DNA of 64,000 nt from an uncultured Bacteroidales bacterium (lineage in GTDB: Bacteria; Bacteroidota; Bacteroidia; Bacteroidales; Bacteroidaceae), in assembly GCA_902779085.1 (NCBI GenBank), contig CACYZY010000004.1:112488-176487 (forward strand), written 5' to 3'. Positions within the stretch are counted from its first letter, which is position 1, and each line of letters starts with the position of its first letter. A program made the translations under genes and the position numbers. The notes under the pieces are model-generated. The model was given only the letters and a program-made list of their open reading frames with translations. It had not been told where the DNA came from and made no database searches. Positions 16,310 through 24,998 of the stretch are shown here, one piece after another.

Positions 16310-18007
16310 ATGGCTTTTATAGAAACAAACAATTTGAAGGGTGATGTTTTCGGTGGTATTACGGCCGGAATTGTTGCCCTACCATTAGCTCTTGCCTTTG
16401 GTATTCAGGCATTTGGAAGTATTGACGATCCTTCTGCCAGCTCTATGGGAGCGTTGGCAGGTCTGGTGGGTGCCACCCTCTTGGGCTTCTTTGCCTCTCT
16501 CTTTGGGGGTACACATTCACAGATCAGTGGTCCTACAGGTCCGATGACGGTCATCACTGCTACCTTGATCAGTGGCGTGTGGGCCTCTCAGCATTCGCTC
16601 AGTGCCGTGCTCATCAGTATGTCGATGGCAGGTCTGTTCTGCGGTTTGTTCCAAATCCTGTTTGGCGTCATCAAGATAGGCAAGTATGTGAGATACATCC
16701 CCTACCCTGTGTTATCGGGCTTCATGAGTGGTATCGGCGTTATCATCATCCTGCAACAACTCTATGCGTTGGTGGGACTGAAATCGCCTGTACTGGCAAT
16801 AGATATGATATTGGAGTTGCCTGAGCGCATCACTGCTGGTGTGTCATACGAAGCCTTACTGTTGGGCTTGGGCACTATCGCCATTATCTGGCTGATGCCT
16901 AAGCTGACGAAGAAGGTGCCTGCCACTCTGGTGGCACTGTTGGTGATGACAGTGGTATCTCTGTTCTTCAAGATGGAGGATCGTTTGCTGATTGGTGCCA
17001 TCCCTGGTGGATTGCCCATGCCTTTCTTCGCTAATGCCAATATCTCACTGGCTGGCATTGACTGGTATGAGACAATCAAGGTGGCCATCGTGCCTGGCTT
17101 GACATTGGCTGGTTTGGGCAGTATTGACACCCTACTGACATCAGTCGTTGCCGACAACATTACCAAGACGCATCACAACAGTAACCAAGAGTTGATTGGT
17201 CAAGGTATCGGTAACATGATGGGTGGTCTGTTCTGTGGTATCGGCGGTGCAGGTGCTACTATGCGTACGGTGGTAAACGTAAAGAGTGGTGGTCGCACGA
17301 AGATTAGCGGTATGATTCACTCTTTGTTCCTGTTGGCTATCTTGTTAGGTCTTGGCGGACTGGTGCGCTATGTGCCTCTGTCAGTATTGGCAGGTATCCT
17401 GATTACCGTTGGATGGGGCATCATCGACTTCAAGGGTTTCAAGGACTTGCTGAAGATTCCAAAGGCCGACGCAAGCGTGTTGCTCATCGTGTTTGGTCTG
17501 ACGGTATTGGTAGATTTGCTTACAGCTGTAGGTATTGGTATGGTGATAGCCTGCGTGTTGTTCATGAAACGCGCAAGCGACCTGGTAGAGGGTGGCTACA
17601 GCTCGTCTGTGATGACCAACTTCGACAAGGAGAGTCCCTGGGCTGATGAGGGTGGCATTCCTGAGAGCCTAAAGGACCGTATCTATATTCAACGTCTGAA
17701 TGGTCCTATCTTTTTCGGCACCATCACCAAATTCCAAAGTGTGATGAACGATGTGCCTGCTGATGCGAAGATTGTAATCATCCGCATGCGATTGGTAAGC
17801 TTCATGGACCAAAGTGGTCTGTATGCTATGGAGACGGCCATCAAGGATATTCAGTCGCATGGGGCAACAGTACTGATGACCATTATCCAACCTCAGCCAA
17901 TGTATATGCTGAAGACGATGGATGTGATTCCTGATTTGGTGCCGGAAGAGCATACGTTCAAGACTTTCGAGGATTGTACGGCATTCCTGAAAACGCTCGA
18001 ACAGTAA
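16310..18007 (+). CDS. SulP/SLC26 family anion transporter with STAS domain
   Basis: 565 residues. The transmembrane domain (about 10-14 segments, residues 10-415) has the SulP signature region around SGPTGPMTVITATLI and the later GLFCGIGGAGATMRTVVNVKSGGRTKISG. A C-terminal STAS domain (about 445-560) includes VIIRMRLVSFMDQSGLYAME, with DQSG in place of the usual DSSG. Family members transport sulfate, bicarbonate or other anions with Na+ or H+; the substrate cannot be decided here, though bicarbonate is common in gut Bacteroidetes. It has its own promoter and a perfect terminator, so it is monocistronic. Confidence 0.9.
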   Translation: MAFIETNNLKGDVFGGITAGIVALPLALAFGIQAFGSIDDPSASSMGALAGLVGATLLGFFASLFGGTHSQISGPTGPMTVITATLISGVWASQHSLSAVLISMSMAGLFCGLFQILFGVIKIGKYVRYIPYPVLSGFMSGIGVIIILQQLYALVGLKSPVLAIDMILELPERITAGVSYEALLLGLGTIAIIWLMPKLTKKVPATLVALLVMTVVSLFFKMEDRLLIGAIPGGLPMPFFANANISLAGIDWYETIKVAIVPGLTLAGLGSIDTLLTSVVADNITKTHHNSNQELIGQGIGNMMGGLFCGIGGAGATMRTVVNVKSGGRTKISGMIHSLFLLAILLGLGGLVRYVPLSVLAGILITVGWGIIDFKGFKDLLKIPKADASVLLIVFGLTVLVDLLTAVGIGMVIACVLFMKRASDLVEGGYSSSVMTNFDKESPWADEGGIPESLKDRIYIQRLNGPIFFGTITKFQSVMNDVPADAKIVIIRMRLVSFMDQSGLYAMETAIKDIQSHGATVLMTIIQPQPMYMLKTMDVIPDLVPEEHTFKTFEDCTAFLKTLEQ

Positions 18008-18040
18008 AACTCGAGCAATTAATCCTTCGGGAGATAAAAC

Positions 18041-18068
18041 AAGAAAGGCTGCAGAAATGCAGCCTTTC
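18041..18068. terminator. Bidirectional terminator between SulP and gldE
   Basis: AGAAAGGCTGCA (18041-18052) and TGCAGCCTTTCT (18057-18068) form a perfect 12-bp stem with a GAAA tetraloop, located between convergent genes. It touches the gldE stop codon at 18069. Confidence 0.85.
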
Positions 18069-19400
18069 TTATTGTTCCTTTGGAAGAATCTTGAACTTGA
18101 CCTTCAGAATGCGACGCTTGTCGAGCGACAACACCTCGAACTCATAACCCTGATAGACGATCTTTTCATGCACCTTAGGAAACTCTCCCTTGAGCTCGAG
18201 CAACAAGCCACCAACGGTGTCGCTCTCACCTGATGCCTCTTCAAAGGTATCTTCGTCAAGCTGGGTAATCTTGTAGAAGTCTGTAAGCAATGTCTTTGCC
18301 TCAAACACCCAAGTATTGTCATCAATCTTGGCGTAAGAACGATCTTCCTCGTCGTATTCGTCTCGAATCTCACCCACTATCTCCTCGATGATGTCCTCCA
18401 TCGTCACCAGGCCAGAAGTACCACCAAACTCATCTACCACAATGGCGATGTGCACCTTGCTGGTCTGGAAGTCCTTAAGCAGCATATCAATCTTCTTGGT
18501 CTCAGGCACGAAATAAGCAGGACGAATGAGTGACTGCCAATGGAAATTGTCAGTTTTGCCCAAATGAGGCAACAGGTCCTTGATATAAAGCACACCTTTG
18601 ATATTATCTACCGTACCCTGATAGATAGGAATGCGAGAATAGACATTATCTATGACGCTCTTCATTACATCTTTGTAAGGAGTACGGATATCTAACGCCA
18701 CCATATCCATACGTGAGGTCATTACCTCTTTGGCTGTTTCACCTCCAAAGCGGATAATACCTTGTAGGATTGAGCTCTCGTCGGTTATCTCTTTCTTGTC
18801 TGTCAGTTCCAATGCCTGCTCCAACTCATCGACAGAGACGTTATGTTTCTTGGGAGAGAAATATTTATTCATGAAGAATGAACTGTGCACCAATGCTTGG
18901 GCAAAAGGCTTGAACAAAGAACTGCAGAAGCTGATGCCAGGAGCGGCAAATCGGCAGAACTTCAGTGTGTTTTGTGCAGAATAGATTTTGGGCACTATCT
19001 CACCAAAGAGCAACAAGAGGAAAGTCAGTACCACCGTCAAAATGAGGAACTCAGCCAAAGGTGAGCCAAACTTGAATACCTGCATAAAGAAATAGTTGCA
19101 GAGCAGAATGATGGTGACATTCACAAAGTTGTTAGTGATAAGAATGGTGGCCAACAAGCGTTCCTTATCGCCCAGCAAGCGCGAAATACGCTGGTCGGCA
19201 GGATTTTTCTTTTCATCGATGATGCTGAGATCGGAGGGCGAAAGTGAGAAGAATGCTATCTCCGATGCCGAAGCAAAGGCAGAGAATAGCAACAGAAAAG
19301 CAGCCACAACAATGGCAACTATGGCCGCTGCTGATGGCTGCTGAATTGTTATGTCATTAAATACAGCTAATAGCTGAGATAAAAACGAGTCTGAGTCCAA
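18069..19400 (-). CDS. gldE: GldE-like CNNM/CorC-family membrane protein (CBS pair + CorC/HlyC domain)
   Basis: 443 residues. An N-terminal CNNM domain (three to four TM segments, about 20-190, with ASASEIAFFSLSP) is followed by a CBS pair (about 215-335, including GGTSGLVTMEDIIEEIVGEI) and a C-terminal CorC_HlyC domain (about 350-440, GESDTVGGLLLEL). The family is linked to Mg2+/Co2+ efflux; in Bacteroidetes the gldE member accompanies the gliding/type IX secretion gene gldD. The order mutY-ssb-gldE seen here is a conserved Bacteroidetes arrangement, which supports the gldE name. No gldD follows: the gene ends at a terminator facing SulP. It starts 27 bases after ssb. Confidence 0.85.
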   Translation of the reverse strand: MDSDSFLSQLLAVFNDITIQQPSAAAIVAIVVAAFLLLFSAFASASEIAFFSLSPSDLSIIDEKKNPADQRISRLLGDKERLLATILITNNFVNVTIILLCNYFFMQVFKFGSPLAEFLILTVVLTFLLLLFGEIVPKIYSAQNTLKFCRFAAPGISFCSSLFKPFAQALVHSSFFMNKYFSPKKHNVSVDELEQALELTDKKEITDESSILQGIIRFGGETAKEVMTSRMDMVALDIRTPYKDVMKSVIDNVYSRIPIYQGTVDNIKGVLYIKDLLPHLGKTDNFHWQSLIRPAYFVPETKKIDMLLKDFQTSKVHIAIVVDEFGGTSGLVTMEDIIEEIVGEIRDEYDEEDRSYAKIDDNTWVFEAKTLLTDFYKITQLDEDTFEEASGESDTVGGLLLELKGEFPKVHEKIVYQGYEFEVLSLDKRRILKVKFKILPKEQ

Positions 19401-19427
19401 AGAATTACAAATTAGTTAAACATGTTG

Positions 19428-19856
19428 TTAAAACGGCAAGTCTTCTGCTGAATCAGTTGCAGGCTGGGTTGCAGGAGCTGCAGGCTGAGCAACTGGCTGA
19501 GGTGCCGTTGGTGCTGACTGACTGGAGGATTTGGGCGTCAGCATCTCCATCTCATCGACATAGATTTCAGTTACATAACGCTTGATGCCACTCTGGTCGT
19601 CATAGTTACGGGTAAATATCTTTCCTTCCACATAGAGCTTGTCGCCCTTGTGAACATACTTCTCAACTGTTTGTGCCAAACCATTGCGGAACACAAGGTT
19701 GTGCCACTCCGTACGATCGGGCACCTGGGTGCCGTTCTGAAGTGTATAACCACGCTCAGTAGTTGCCAATGTCACTTGTGCTACTGCACGTCCGCCCTCA
19801 AAGTACTTCACGTTGGGATCTCTTCCCACATTTCCAATTAAAATCGCTTTATTCAT
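19428..19856 (-). CDS. ssb: Single-stranded DNA-binding protein
   Basis: 142 residues. OB fold in the first 110 residues (MNKAILIGNVGRDPNVKY, TEWHNLVFRNGLAQ, KGDKLYVEGKI). A Pro/Ala/Gln-rich disordered linker follows, ending in the acidic tip DSAEDLPF, which recruits replication and repair partners. All hallmarks of bacterial SSB are present. It has its own promoter (19888-19919) although it lies between mutY and gldE; gldE is probably read from it. Confidence 0.96.
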   Translation of the reverse strand: MNKAILIGNVGRDPNVKYFEGGRAVAQVTLATTERGYTLQNGTQVPDRTEWHNLVFRNGLAQTVEKYVHKGDKLYVEGKIFTRNYDDQSGIKRYVTEIYVDEMEMLTPKSSSQSAPTAPQPVAQPAAPATQPATDSAEDLPF

Positions 19857-19887
19857 AAATGTTATTTTTAAAATTAATTGTTCGGCA

Positions 19888-19919
19888 CAAAAGTAAAGTA
19901 AAATATTGCATCTTGCAAG
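19888..19919 (-). promoter_or_regulatory. ssb promoter
   Basis: Minus strand: -33 CTTG (19916-19919), 20-base spacer, -7 TACTTTTG (19888-19895), 32 bases before the ssb ATG. Confidence 0.65.
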
Positions 19920-19922
19920 TTT

Positions 19923-21035
19923 TTATGATGATTTATCCAAAAAAAGTGTGATGAGTCGTGGGAAGGCATAGTCGTTCAGTTGCTCTACCTTTATCTTATG
20001 ATAAGAGGCAAACGAACGTGTGTTAATGGGCAATATGAGTTGGTAGAAATCGGCCATAATGACGCGATGGGTCAGCACATGCTTCACGCCCTGAAAAAGT
20101 AGGATAAGTTGGGGAGTTTCTTCCTCGGTAAGTTGTGGCTTTATGGCCTGCATCACTTCTTCTGGCAAAAGTTGATGGTCGCTCTCAACAAGGGGTAATT
20201 CGTATAGGTTCTGCCAAATATCACGACCTGTGCGCTTACGGATGAAGGCATAATCACCAGCCTTGACCCATACATAGTGGAAGTAGCGCGTCTTAATGGC
20301 CAACTTCTTTTCCTTCTGGGGTAAGACATCCACCTTTCCTGTACGTAAAGCCTCACATGTTTCTGCCAAAGGACAACTGGTACACTGAGGCGACTGAGGG
20401 GTACACACCAAAGCGCCAAAATCCATAATGGCCTGATTGTAGTCACCTGGGCATGATGGGTCAAGTTGATCTTGTGCCAAAGCAGCAAATAGTTTTTTGC
20501 CATGAGTGGTATCAATGGGTTCTGTGATGCCAAAATAGCGTGCCAACACACGATAGACATTACCATCTACCACTGCATACGGCATATCGTAGGCAAAAGA
20601 GCAGATAGCAGCTGCCGTGTAGTCACCTACCCCTTTGAGGGCTCTAACCTCTTCATAGGTTTTAGGAAAGATTTTATCCTCTCTCGTTGTTTCTGAGAAG
20701 GAATTACACTTCTTGCCATCGGTGTAAGCAATATGGTTTGCCATAGTCCTTGAAACTATACTTTTAGCTGCGGTATGCAAGTTACGGGCTCGAGAATAGT
20801 AGCCCAGTCCTTGCCATAGTCGCATCACCTCGTCTTCTGGGGCATCGGCCAACGCCTGCACGGTGGGAAATCGCTCCATAAAACGCAAGAAATAGTCGTA
20901 GCCCTGACTCACACGTGTTTGCTGAAGAATGATTTCAGAAATCCATATGCGATAAGGATCACTGGTGTTGCGCCAAGGAAGGTCACGACGATGGCTCTTA
21001 TACCATATTAATATTAAGTTACTGAGGTTGCTCAT
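19923..21035 (-). CDS. mutY: A/G-specific adenine glycosylase
   Basis: 370 residues. HhH-GPD glycosylase domain with the catalytic Glu in SEIILQQTRV (about residue 34), helix-hairpin-helix LKGVGDYTAAAI and catalytic Asp in VDGNVYRVLAR. The 4Fe-4S loop has the exact C-x6-C-x2-C-x5-C spacing (CTPQSPQCTSCPLAETC). The C-terminal NUDIX-like 8-oxoG recognition domain begins near residue 235. It removes adenine paired with 8-oxoguanine. Oddity: about 20 extra residues (around SRTMANHIAYTDGKK to TTREDKI, residues 93-118) lie before the HhH motif where E. coli MutY has a short loop. A weak -7 box (TATTTTTG, 21059-21066) lies upstream. Confidence 0.95.
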   Translation of the reverse strand: MSNLSNLILIWYKSHRRDLPWRNTSDPYRIWISEIILQQTRVSQGYDYFLRFMERFPTVQALADAPEDEVMRLWQGLGYYSRARNLHTAAKSIVSRTMANHIAYTDGKKCNSFSETTREDKIFPKTYEEVRALKGVGDYTAAAICSFAYDMPYAVVDGNVYRVLARYFGITEPIDTTHGKKLFAALAQDQLDPSCPGDYNQAIMDFGALVCTPQSPQCTSCPLAETCEALRTGKVDVLPQKEKKLAIKTRYFHYVWVKAGDYAFIRKRTGRDIWQNLYELPLVESDHQLLPEEVMQAIKPQLTEEETPQLILLFQGVKHVLTHRVIMADFYQLILPINTRSFASYHKIKVEQLNDYAFPRLITLFLDKSS

Positions 21036-21137
21036 GTATTATTCTAGAAATACGCTCACAAAAATAGTAAAAACGGGAGAAGTAAACACTTAATTTGCTC
21101 AAAATGCGTGTTTTTTATAAAAAAAGACCTTTCCAAT

Positions 21138-21168
21138 TTTGGGAATTAGAAAATAGGTAGTATATTTG
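21138..21168 (+). promoter_or_regulatory. Promoter of the HU/small-basic-protein unit
   Basis: -33 TTTG (21138-21141), 19-base spacer, -7 TATATTTG (21161-21168); perfect consensus, fitting a highly expressed gene. Leader about 33 bases. Confidence 0.85.
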
Positions 21169-21207
21169 CAGTCCGAAAATACTAACATTCTAAAAATTAA
21201 TAAAGAA

Positions 21208-21483
21208 ATGACTAAAGCTGATATCATTAACGAGATCGCAAAGAACACTGGCGTAGATAAAAAGTCAGTAGCTGCTACTGTTGAAGCATTCATGGCTGCA
21301 GTAAAGAATTCATTAGAGAAAGAGGAGAACGTTTATCTCCGTGGTTTTGGTAGCTTTATTGTTAAGAAGCGCGCTCAGAAGACCGCTCGTAACATTTCAA
21401 AGAACACTACTCTGATTATCCCAGAGCACAACATTCCAGCTTTCAAGCCAGCTAAGACTTTCACTCTGCAGGTAAAGAAATAA
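21208..21483 (+). CDS. HU-family DNA-binding protein
   Basis: 91 residues from ATG 21208 (MTKADIINEIAKNTG); an upstream in-frame start at 21166 overlaps the -7 promoter box and is rejected. The helical dimerisation part is followed by the beta-arm region with the family signature GFGSFIVKKRAQKTARNISKN, then IPEHNIPAFKPAKTF. HU homodimers bend and compact DNA. It is followed after 27 bases by a tiny basic gene, and both end at a terminator at 21633, so they form a two-gene unit. Confidence 0.95.
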   Translation: MTKADIINEIAKNTGVDKKSVAATVEAFMAAVKNSLEKEENVYLRGFGSFIVKKRAQKTARNISKNTTLIIPEHNIPAFKPAKTFTLQVKK

Positions 21484-21510
21484 TTATTAACCCTTTAATT
21501 TTCAAAAGCT

Positions 21511-21600
21511 ATGCCAAGCGGTAAGAAGAAAAAAAGACATAAAATGGCTACGCATAAGCGTAAGAAAAGACTGAGAAAGAACAGACATAAGAGCAAGTAA
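21511..21600 (+). CDS. 29-residue Lys/Arg-rich protein (AURKAIP1/COX24-domain type, ribosome-associated)
   Basis: MPSGKKKKRHKMATHK continues with KRKKRLRKNRHKSK: 29 residues, more than half of them Lys or Arg. The KMxxHKRKKRLRKNRHK core matches the short AURKAIP1/COX24 (mS38-like) proteins of Bacteroidetes, which I believe correspond to a small extra ribosomal protein seen in Bacteroidetes ribosomes. The role is established knowledge recalled, not shown here. It follows HU by 27 bases in the same transcript, a setting that would give high expression. Confidence 0.85.
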   Translation: MPSGKKKKRHKMATHKRKKRLRKNRHKSK

Positions 21601-21632
21601 ACTTTTTTCTTGGTCTAAAAGAGATAAATAAG

Positions 21633-21674
21633 AAGGACAAATTTGAGTAGTTTTGTTCAAGTTTGTCCTTTTAT
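21633..21674 (+). terminator. Terminator after the HU unit
   Basis: AAGGACAAATTTGA (21633-21646) pairs with TCAAGTTTGTCCTT (21657-21670), 13 of 14 pairs, followed by TTATTTAT. Confidence 0.8.
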
Positions 21675-21738
21675 TTATATCAAAAACAACATTTGTCTAA
21701 GACAAAGAGATCTTTAACTTATTTAGTAAAGTAACCCC

Positions 21739-23307
21739 GTGACTAACGAACTTGTGGTGGATGTGAAACCTCAAGAGGTTTCCATCGCTCTGTTGGAAGA
21801 CAAGCAATTGGTGGAACTTCAGAAAGAAGGCAACAATACCGCTTTCAACGTGGGCAACATTTATTTGGGACGCATTAAGAAAGTAATGCCGGGACTCAAT
21901 GCATGCTTCGTGGACGTGGGATACGAGAAGGAAGCATTTCTTCACTACTTGGACTTGGGTGAGAAATTCAGCTCTCAAAACAAGTATGTCAAGCAAGTTT
22001 TAAGCAACAAGAAGAAACTGGCCCCCCTCAGCAAGGCTTCAATAATGCCTACCCTACCGAAAGAAGGATCTATCTCCGACTATCTGGAAGTAGGACAAGA
22101 AGTGGTGGTGCAGATTGTCAAGGAACCTATCTCAACAAAAGGACCCAGACTGACCGCAGAATTGTCGTTTGCAGGCAGATATCTGGTACTCATGCCTTTC
22201 GATGATAAGGTTTCAGTATCGCAAAAAATTAAATCGGGCGAAGAGCGTGCACGCCTCAAGCAGTTGCTGATGAGCATAACTCCTAAAAACTTTGGAGTAA
22301 TCGTCAGAACAGTAGCTGAAGGAAAACGTGTAGCTGAGCTCGATGCTGAACTTAAAGTCTTGCTGAAGAGATGGGACGACGCTATGCAGAAAGTGCAGAA
22401 TGCAACGAAATTTCCGACACTGATTTACGAAGAAACAAGCCGTGCCGTAGGTATGTTGCGCGACTTGTTTAATCCTGATTTTGAGCACATCTATGTAAAT
22501 GATGAAGCTGAATTCAACGAAATCAAGGATTACGTATCAATCATAGCCCCTGAAAAGGCAGGAATCGTGAAACTGTACAAAGGCGAGTTACCCATCTATG
22601 ACAACTTTGGAGTAACCAAGCAAATCAAGTCGTCGTTTGGACGTACCATCTCCTATAAGAATGGTGCCTACCTGATTATCGAACATACAGAGGCTTTGCA
22701 TGTGGTGGACGTGAATAGCGGAAACCGCACCAAGACCGACAATCAGGAAACGACTGCACTAGAAGTGAACCTGGGTGCCGCAGACGAACTGGCACGACAG
22801 CTCAGACTGCGTGATATGGGTGGCATCATTGTGGTGGATTTCATCGATATGGCTTTGGCAGAAGACCGTCAGAAGCTATATGAGAGAATGTGCGCGAATA
22901 TGCAGAAAGACAGGGCAAGGCATAAAATCTTGCCTTTGAGCAAATTCGGACTGATGCAGATTACTAGACAGAGGGTAAGGCCTGTACTGGACATAGACAC
23001 GCTGGAAACATGCCCTACATGTTTTGGCAAGGGAAAGATTCGCCCGTCTATCCTCTTTACAGACTCTCTGGAGAGCAAGATCGACTACCTGGTGAACAAG
23101 GTGAAGATGTCAAAATTCTCATTACACGTACATCCTTATGTGGCAGCTTATGTCAACAAAGGACTGCTATCGCTCAAGCGACAATGGCAGATGAAGTATG
23201 GATTTGGCATCAGTGTAATTCCCGATCAAAGTCTCGCTTTCTTGCAGTATAAATTCTTCAACAAGAAAGGCGAGGAGATTGATATGCAGGAGAAACAAGA
23301 TGCTTAA
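21739..23307 (+). CDS. rng: Ribonuclease G
   Basis: 522 residues, GTG start at 21739. N-terminal S1 RNA-binding domain (about 35-130), then the RNase E/G catalytic region with the two Mg-binding Asp stretches VVDVNSGNRTK and IIVVDFIDMA. The zinc-link cysteines follow (CPTCFGKGKI, about residue 420). The length fits RNase G rather than RNase E, since no long disordered scaffold tail is present. It processes rRNA and decays mRNA. The position directly after HU and a ribosomal-type protein, and ahead of a strong terminator, suggests a short RNA/ribosome-related neighbourhood. The start is preceded by ACCCC rather than a Shine-Dalgarno. Confidence 0.93.
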   Translation: MTNELVVDVKPQEVSIALLEDKQLVELQKEGNNTAFNVGNIYLGRIKKVMPGLNACFVDVGYEKEAFLHYLDLGEKFSSQNKYVKQVLSNKKKLAPLSKASIMPTLPKEGSISDYLEVGQEVVVQIVKEPISTKGPRLTAELSFAGRYLVLMPFDDKVSVSQKIKSGEERARLKQLLMSITPKNFGVIVRTVAEGKRVAELDAELKVLLKRWDDAMQKVQNATKFPTLIYEETSRAVGMLRDLFNPDFEHIYVNDEAEFNEIKDYVSIIAPEKAGIVKLYKGELPIYDNFGVTKQIKSSFGRTISYKNGAYLIIEHTEALHVVDVNSGNRTKTDNQETTALEVNLGAADELARQLRLRDMGGIIVVDFIDMALAEDRQKLYERMCANMQKDRARHKILPLSKFGLMQITRQRVRPVLDIDTLETCPTCFGKGKIRPSILFTDSLESKIDYLVNKVKMSKFSLHVHPYVAAYVNKGLLSLKRQWQMKYGFGISVIPDQSLAFLQYKFFNKKGEEIDMQEKQDA

Positions 23308-23316
23308 CACTTAGAG

Positions 23317-23352
23317 AAAGCCCTGAAGCTAATAACTTCAGGGCTTTTTTTA
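23317..23352 (+). terminator. rng terminator
   Basis: AAAGCCCTGAAG (23317-23328) and CTTCAGGGCTTT (23336-23347) form a perfect 12-bp stem followed by TTTTT. The reverse strand also gives a short T-rich tail, so it may also serve the HAD gene. Confidence 0.9.
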
Positions 23353-23388
23353 TTGATCACTTACTATTGGTTTGTCCTAAATCTGTTA

Positions 23389-24096
23389 TTACTCTTGCAA
23401 ATAAGACTCCAGGTGGCAAAGTTGACTAAATTCTGTTATGGTAGGTACACCAGGCTTTTTATCTGATTCACTAGAGCAGCAATGAATAACTTGGCACCCT
23501 AACGATAATGCAGGTGCAATGTCATTTTTGTAAGAATCACCGATGACAACAACTTCATTTGGTTGGAAACCTTGTGACGTAATAGCATTTAACCAGATAG
23601 CAGGATCAGGCTTACGTATCCCCACTACAGTTGAGTCAATAATACTCTGAAACAAAGGCAACAAACCAGCTTGCTCAACCTGTGTTTTAAGATTGCCATA
23701 ATAGTTGGAAACTAGCAATAAAGGATAACGAGTTGCCAATAGTTGCAAAACAGGTTTGTTAGCGAGCACATATGAATTGGAAAACTCAGTCACCAAACGT
23801 GCAGTCTGTTCAGCCAATTCTTCTTGATGGGTTGAGGCAGGAAGCACTCCATTTTGACAAAGATGCTCAATCTGCAAATGAGTCTTGTAACGTTGCGTCT
23901 GCAACAAGCCATCTGTTGGTTGCACCAGCTGTAGTCGCTCCATCTCACGTTCTGCAAACACATAAGAATCGCGGAAATTTTCAGGTGTAAGGGGCAAATG
24001 TAATTGTTCGGCATACACCTTGAGGTACACCTTCATCCAATGCATAAATGGCGTGTCTATCGTGCCACCAAAATCAAAGGCTAAGGCCTTAATCAT
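23389..24096 (-). CDS. HAD-superfamily hydrolase in the CDP-headgroup operon
   Basis: 235 residues. Motif I is DFGGTID (residues 8-14): the nucleophile Asp is kept but the second Asp, usually the general acid/base, is Gly. Such DFGG forms occur in several HAD branches and may alter activity. Motif II is LLLVSNYYG, motif III Lys is in GIRKPDPAIW, and motif IV is VVIGDSYKNDI. A helical cap follows motif I. Its start overlaps the CDP-alcohol transferase stop by 4 bases. As last gene of the operon it would fit a phosphatase acting on the phosphorylated product of the preceding enzymes, but the substrate is unknown. Confidence 0.8.
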   Translation of the reverse strand: MIKALAFDFGGTIDTPFMHWMKVYLKVYAEQLHLPLTPENFRDSYVFAEREMERLQLVQPTDGLLQTQRYKTHLQIEHLCQNGVLPASTHQEELAEQTARLVTEFSNSYVLANKPVLQLLATRYPLLLVSNYYGNLKTQVEQAGLLPLFQSIIDSTVVGIRKPDPAIWLNAITSQGFQPNEVVVIGDSYKNDIAPALSLGCQVIHCCSSESDKKPGVPTITEFSQLCHLESYLQE

Positions 24097-24998
24097 AGTT
24101 TCTCCTCCATTTCTCTGCTAAGTTGTTCATGTCTCCACACCATATATATTAATAATGCGTTCATCAGGGTTATTTCAAACACAAAATAGAGCCAAGGCAT
24201 ATTGATAAACAAAGAGATGAATAACACAATCACCCTTGTATTGAACGAGAGAATATTGGTGTAAGGCATCAGTGGCAGACTTTTCTCACGAAATTGCATA
24301 CGAATCTCAGTCGGAGCTACACCACCAGCATACCTTTCTTGCAAGGTATGGAAAAAATGCTGGAAATGAGGCGTCATCTTTTCTTGATTTGCTGTATAGT
24401 CCTTATAAAAAAACTGAAACAGTTTCTGCAAGAAACCATCCTTCCAACTCATCATTTTGTATTTCTCTGCTTGCTGACGGGCATTATCCAATTCGCTGCC
24501 CTGTTTCCCCAATAAGAAAAAGAGGTGAATATTACGATAATAATCCGCCATTGCTGCTTGCTTGCTATGACAAAAGCCTGCTATAGCTGCCAATACGAAT
24601 ATCCACAAGCCCCATTCGGGATAGAGGCGAAAACAGATAGCCAAATAGATAGAAAAGAACCAAATATCACCAGAAAGGCCATCAAGTATACGACCTATCT
24701 CCGACTTCTGGCCTGTGAGACGGGCCAGTTGTCCGTCGGTGCTATCATAGGTATTGGCCCAAACAAGCAACACCATACCAACAAAGTTGATCAATAGCGA
24801 TGGAAAATAAAACAACACACCAGCTGCCACTCCCAAAAAGATAGACATGATGGTAACGGCATTAGGTGTAACGCCCAAGTTCCTGAAAAACAAAGCACAT
24901 CTGAATCCTATAGGACGATAGAAGAGCAAATCTATCCATTCTTCGGTATCTTTCGATTTCAAAGATAACTCAAACTGCTTTTTATCTTCTTCTGTCAT
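24093..24998 (-). CDS. CDP-alcohol phosphatidyltransferase family membrane enzyme
   Basis: 301 residues, about six TM helices. The family signature D-x2-D-G-x2-A-R is present as DSTDGQLAR, then QKSEIGRILDGLSGD. In that last part the final Asp comes four residues after the previous one instead of the usual three, a deviation worth noting. Enzymes of this family move a phospho-alcohol from a CDP carrier to an acceptor alcohol at the membrane (phosphatidyl-inositol, -serine or -glycerol-phosphate synthases, archaeal di-inositol-phosphate synthase). It has a longer cytoplasmic N-terminus and a middle loop (about 175-225) than typical minimal enzymes. Overlaps both neighbours by 4 bases. Confidence 0.82.
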   Translation of the reverse strand: MTEEDKKQFELSLKSKDTEEWIDLLFYRPIGFRCALFFRNLGVTPNAVTIMSIFLGVAAGVLFYFPSLLINFVGMVLLVWANTYDSTDGQLARLTGQKSEIGRILDGLSGDIWFFSIYLAICFRLYPEWGLWIFVLAAIAGFCHSKQAAMADYYRNIHLFFLLGKQGSELDNARQQAEKYKMMSWKDGFLQKLFQFFYKDYTANQEKMTPHFQHFFHTLQERYAGGVAPTEIRMQFREKSLPLMPYTNILSFNTRVIVLFISLFINMPWLYFVFEITLMNALLIYMVWRHEQLSREMEEKL

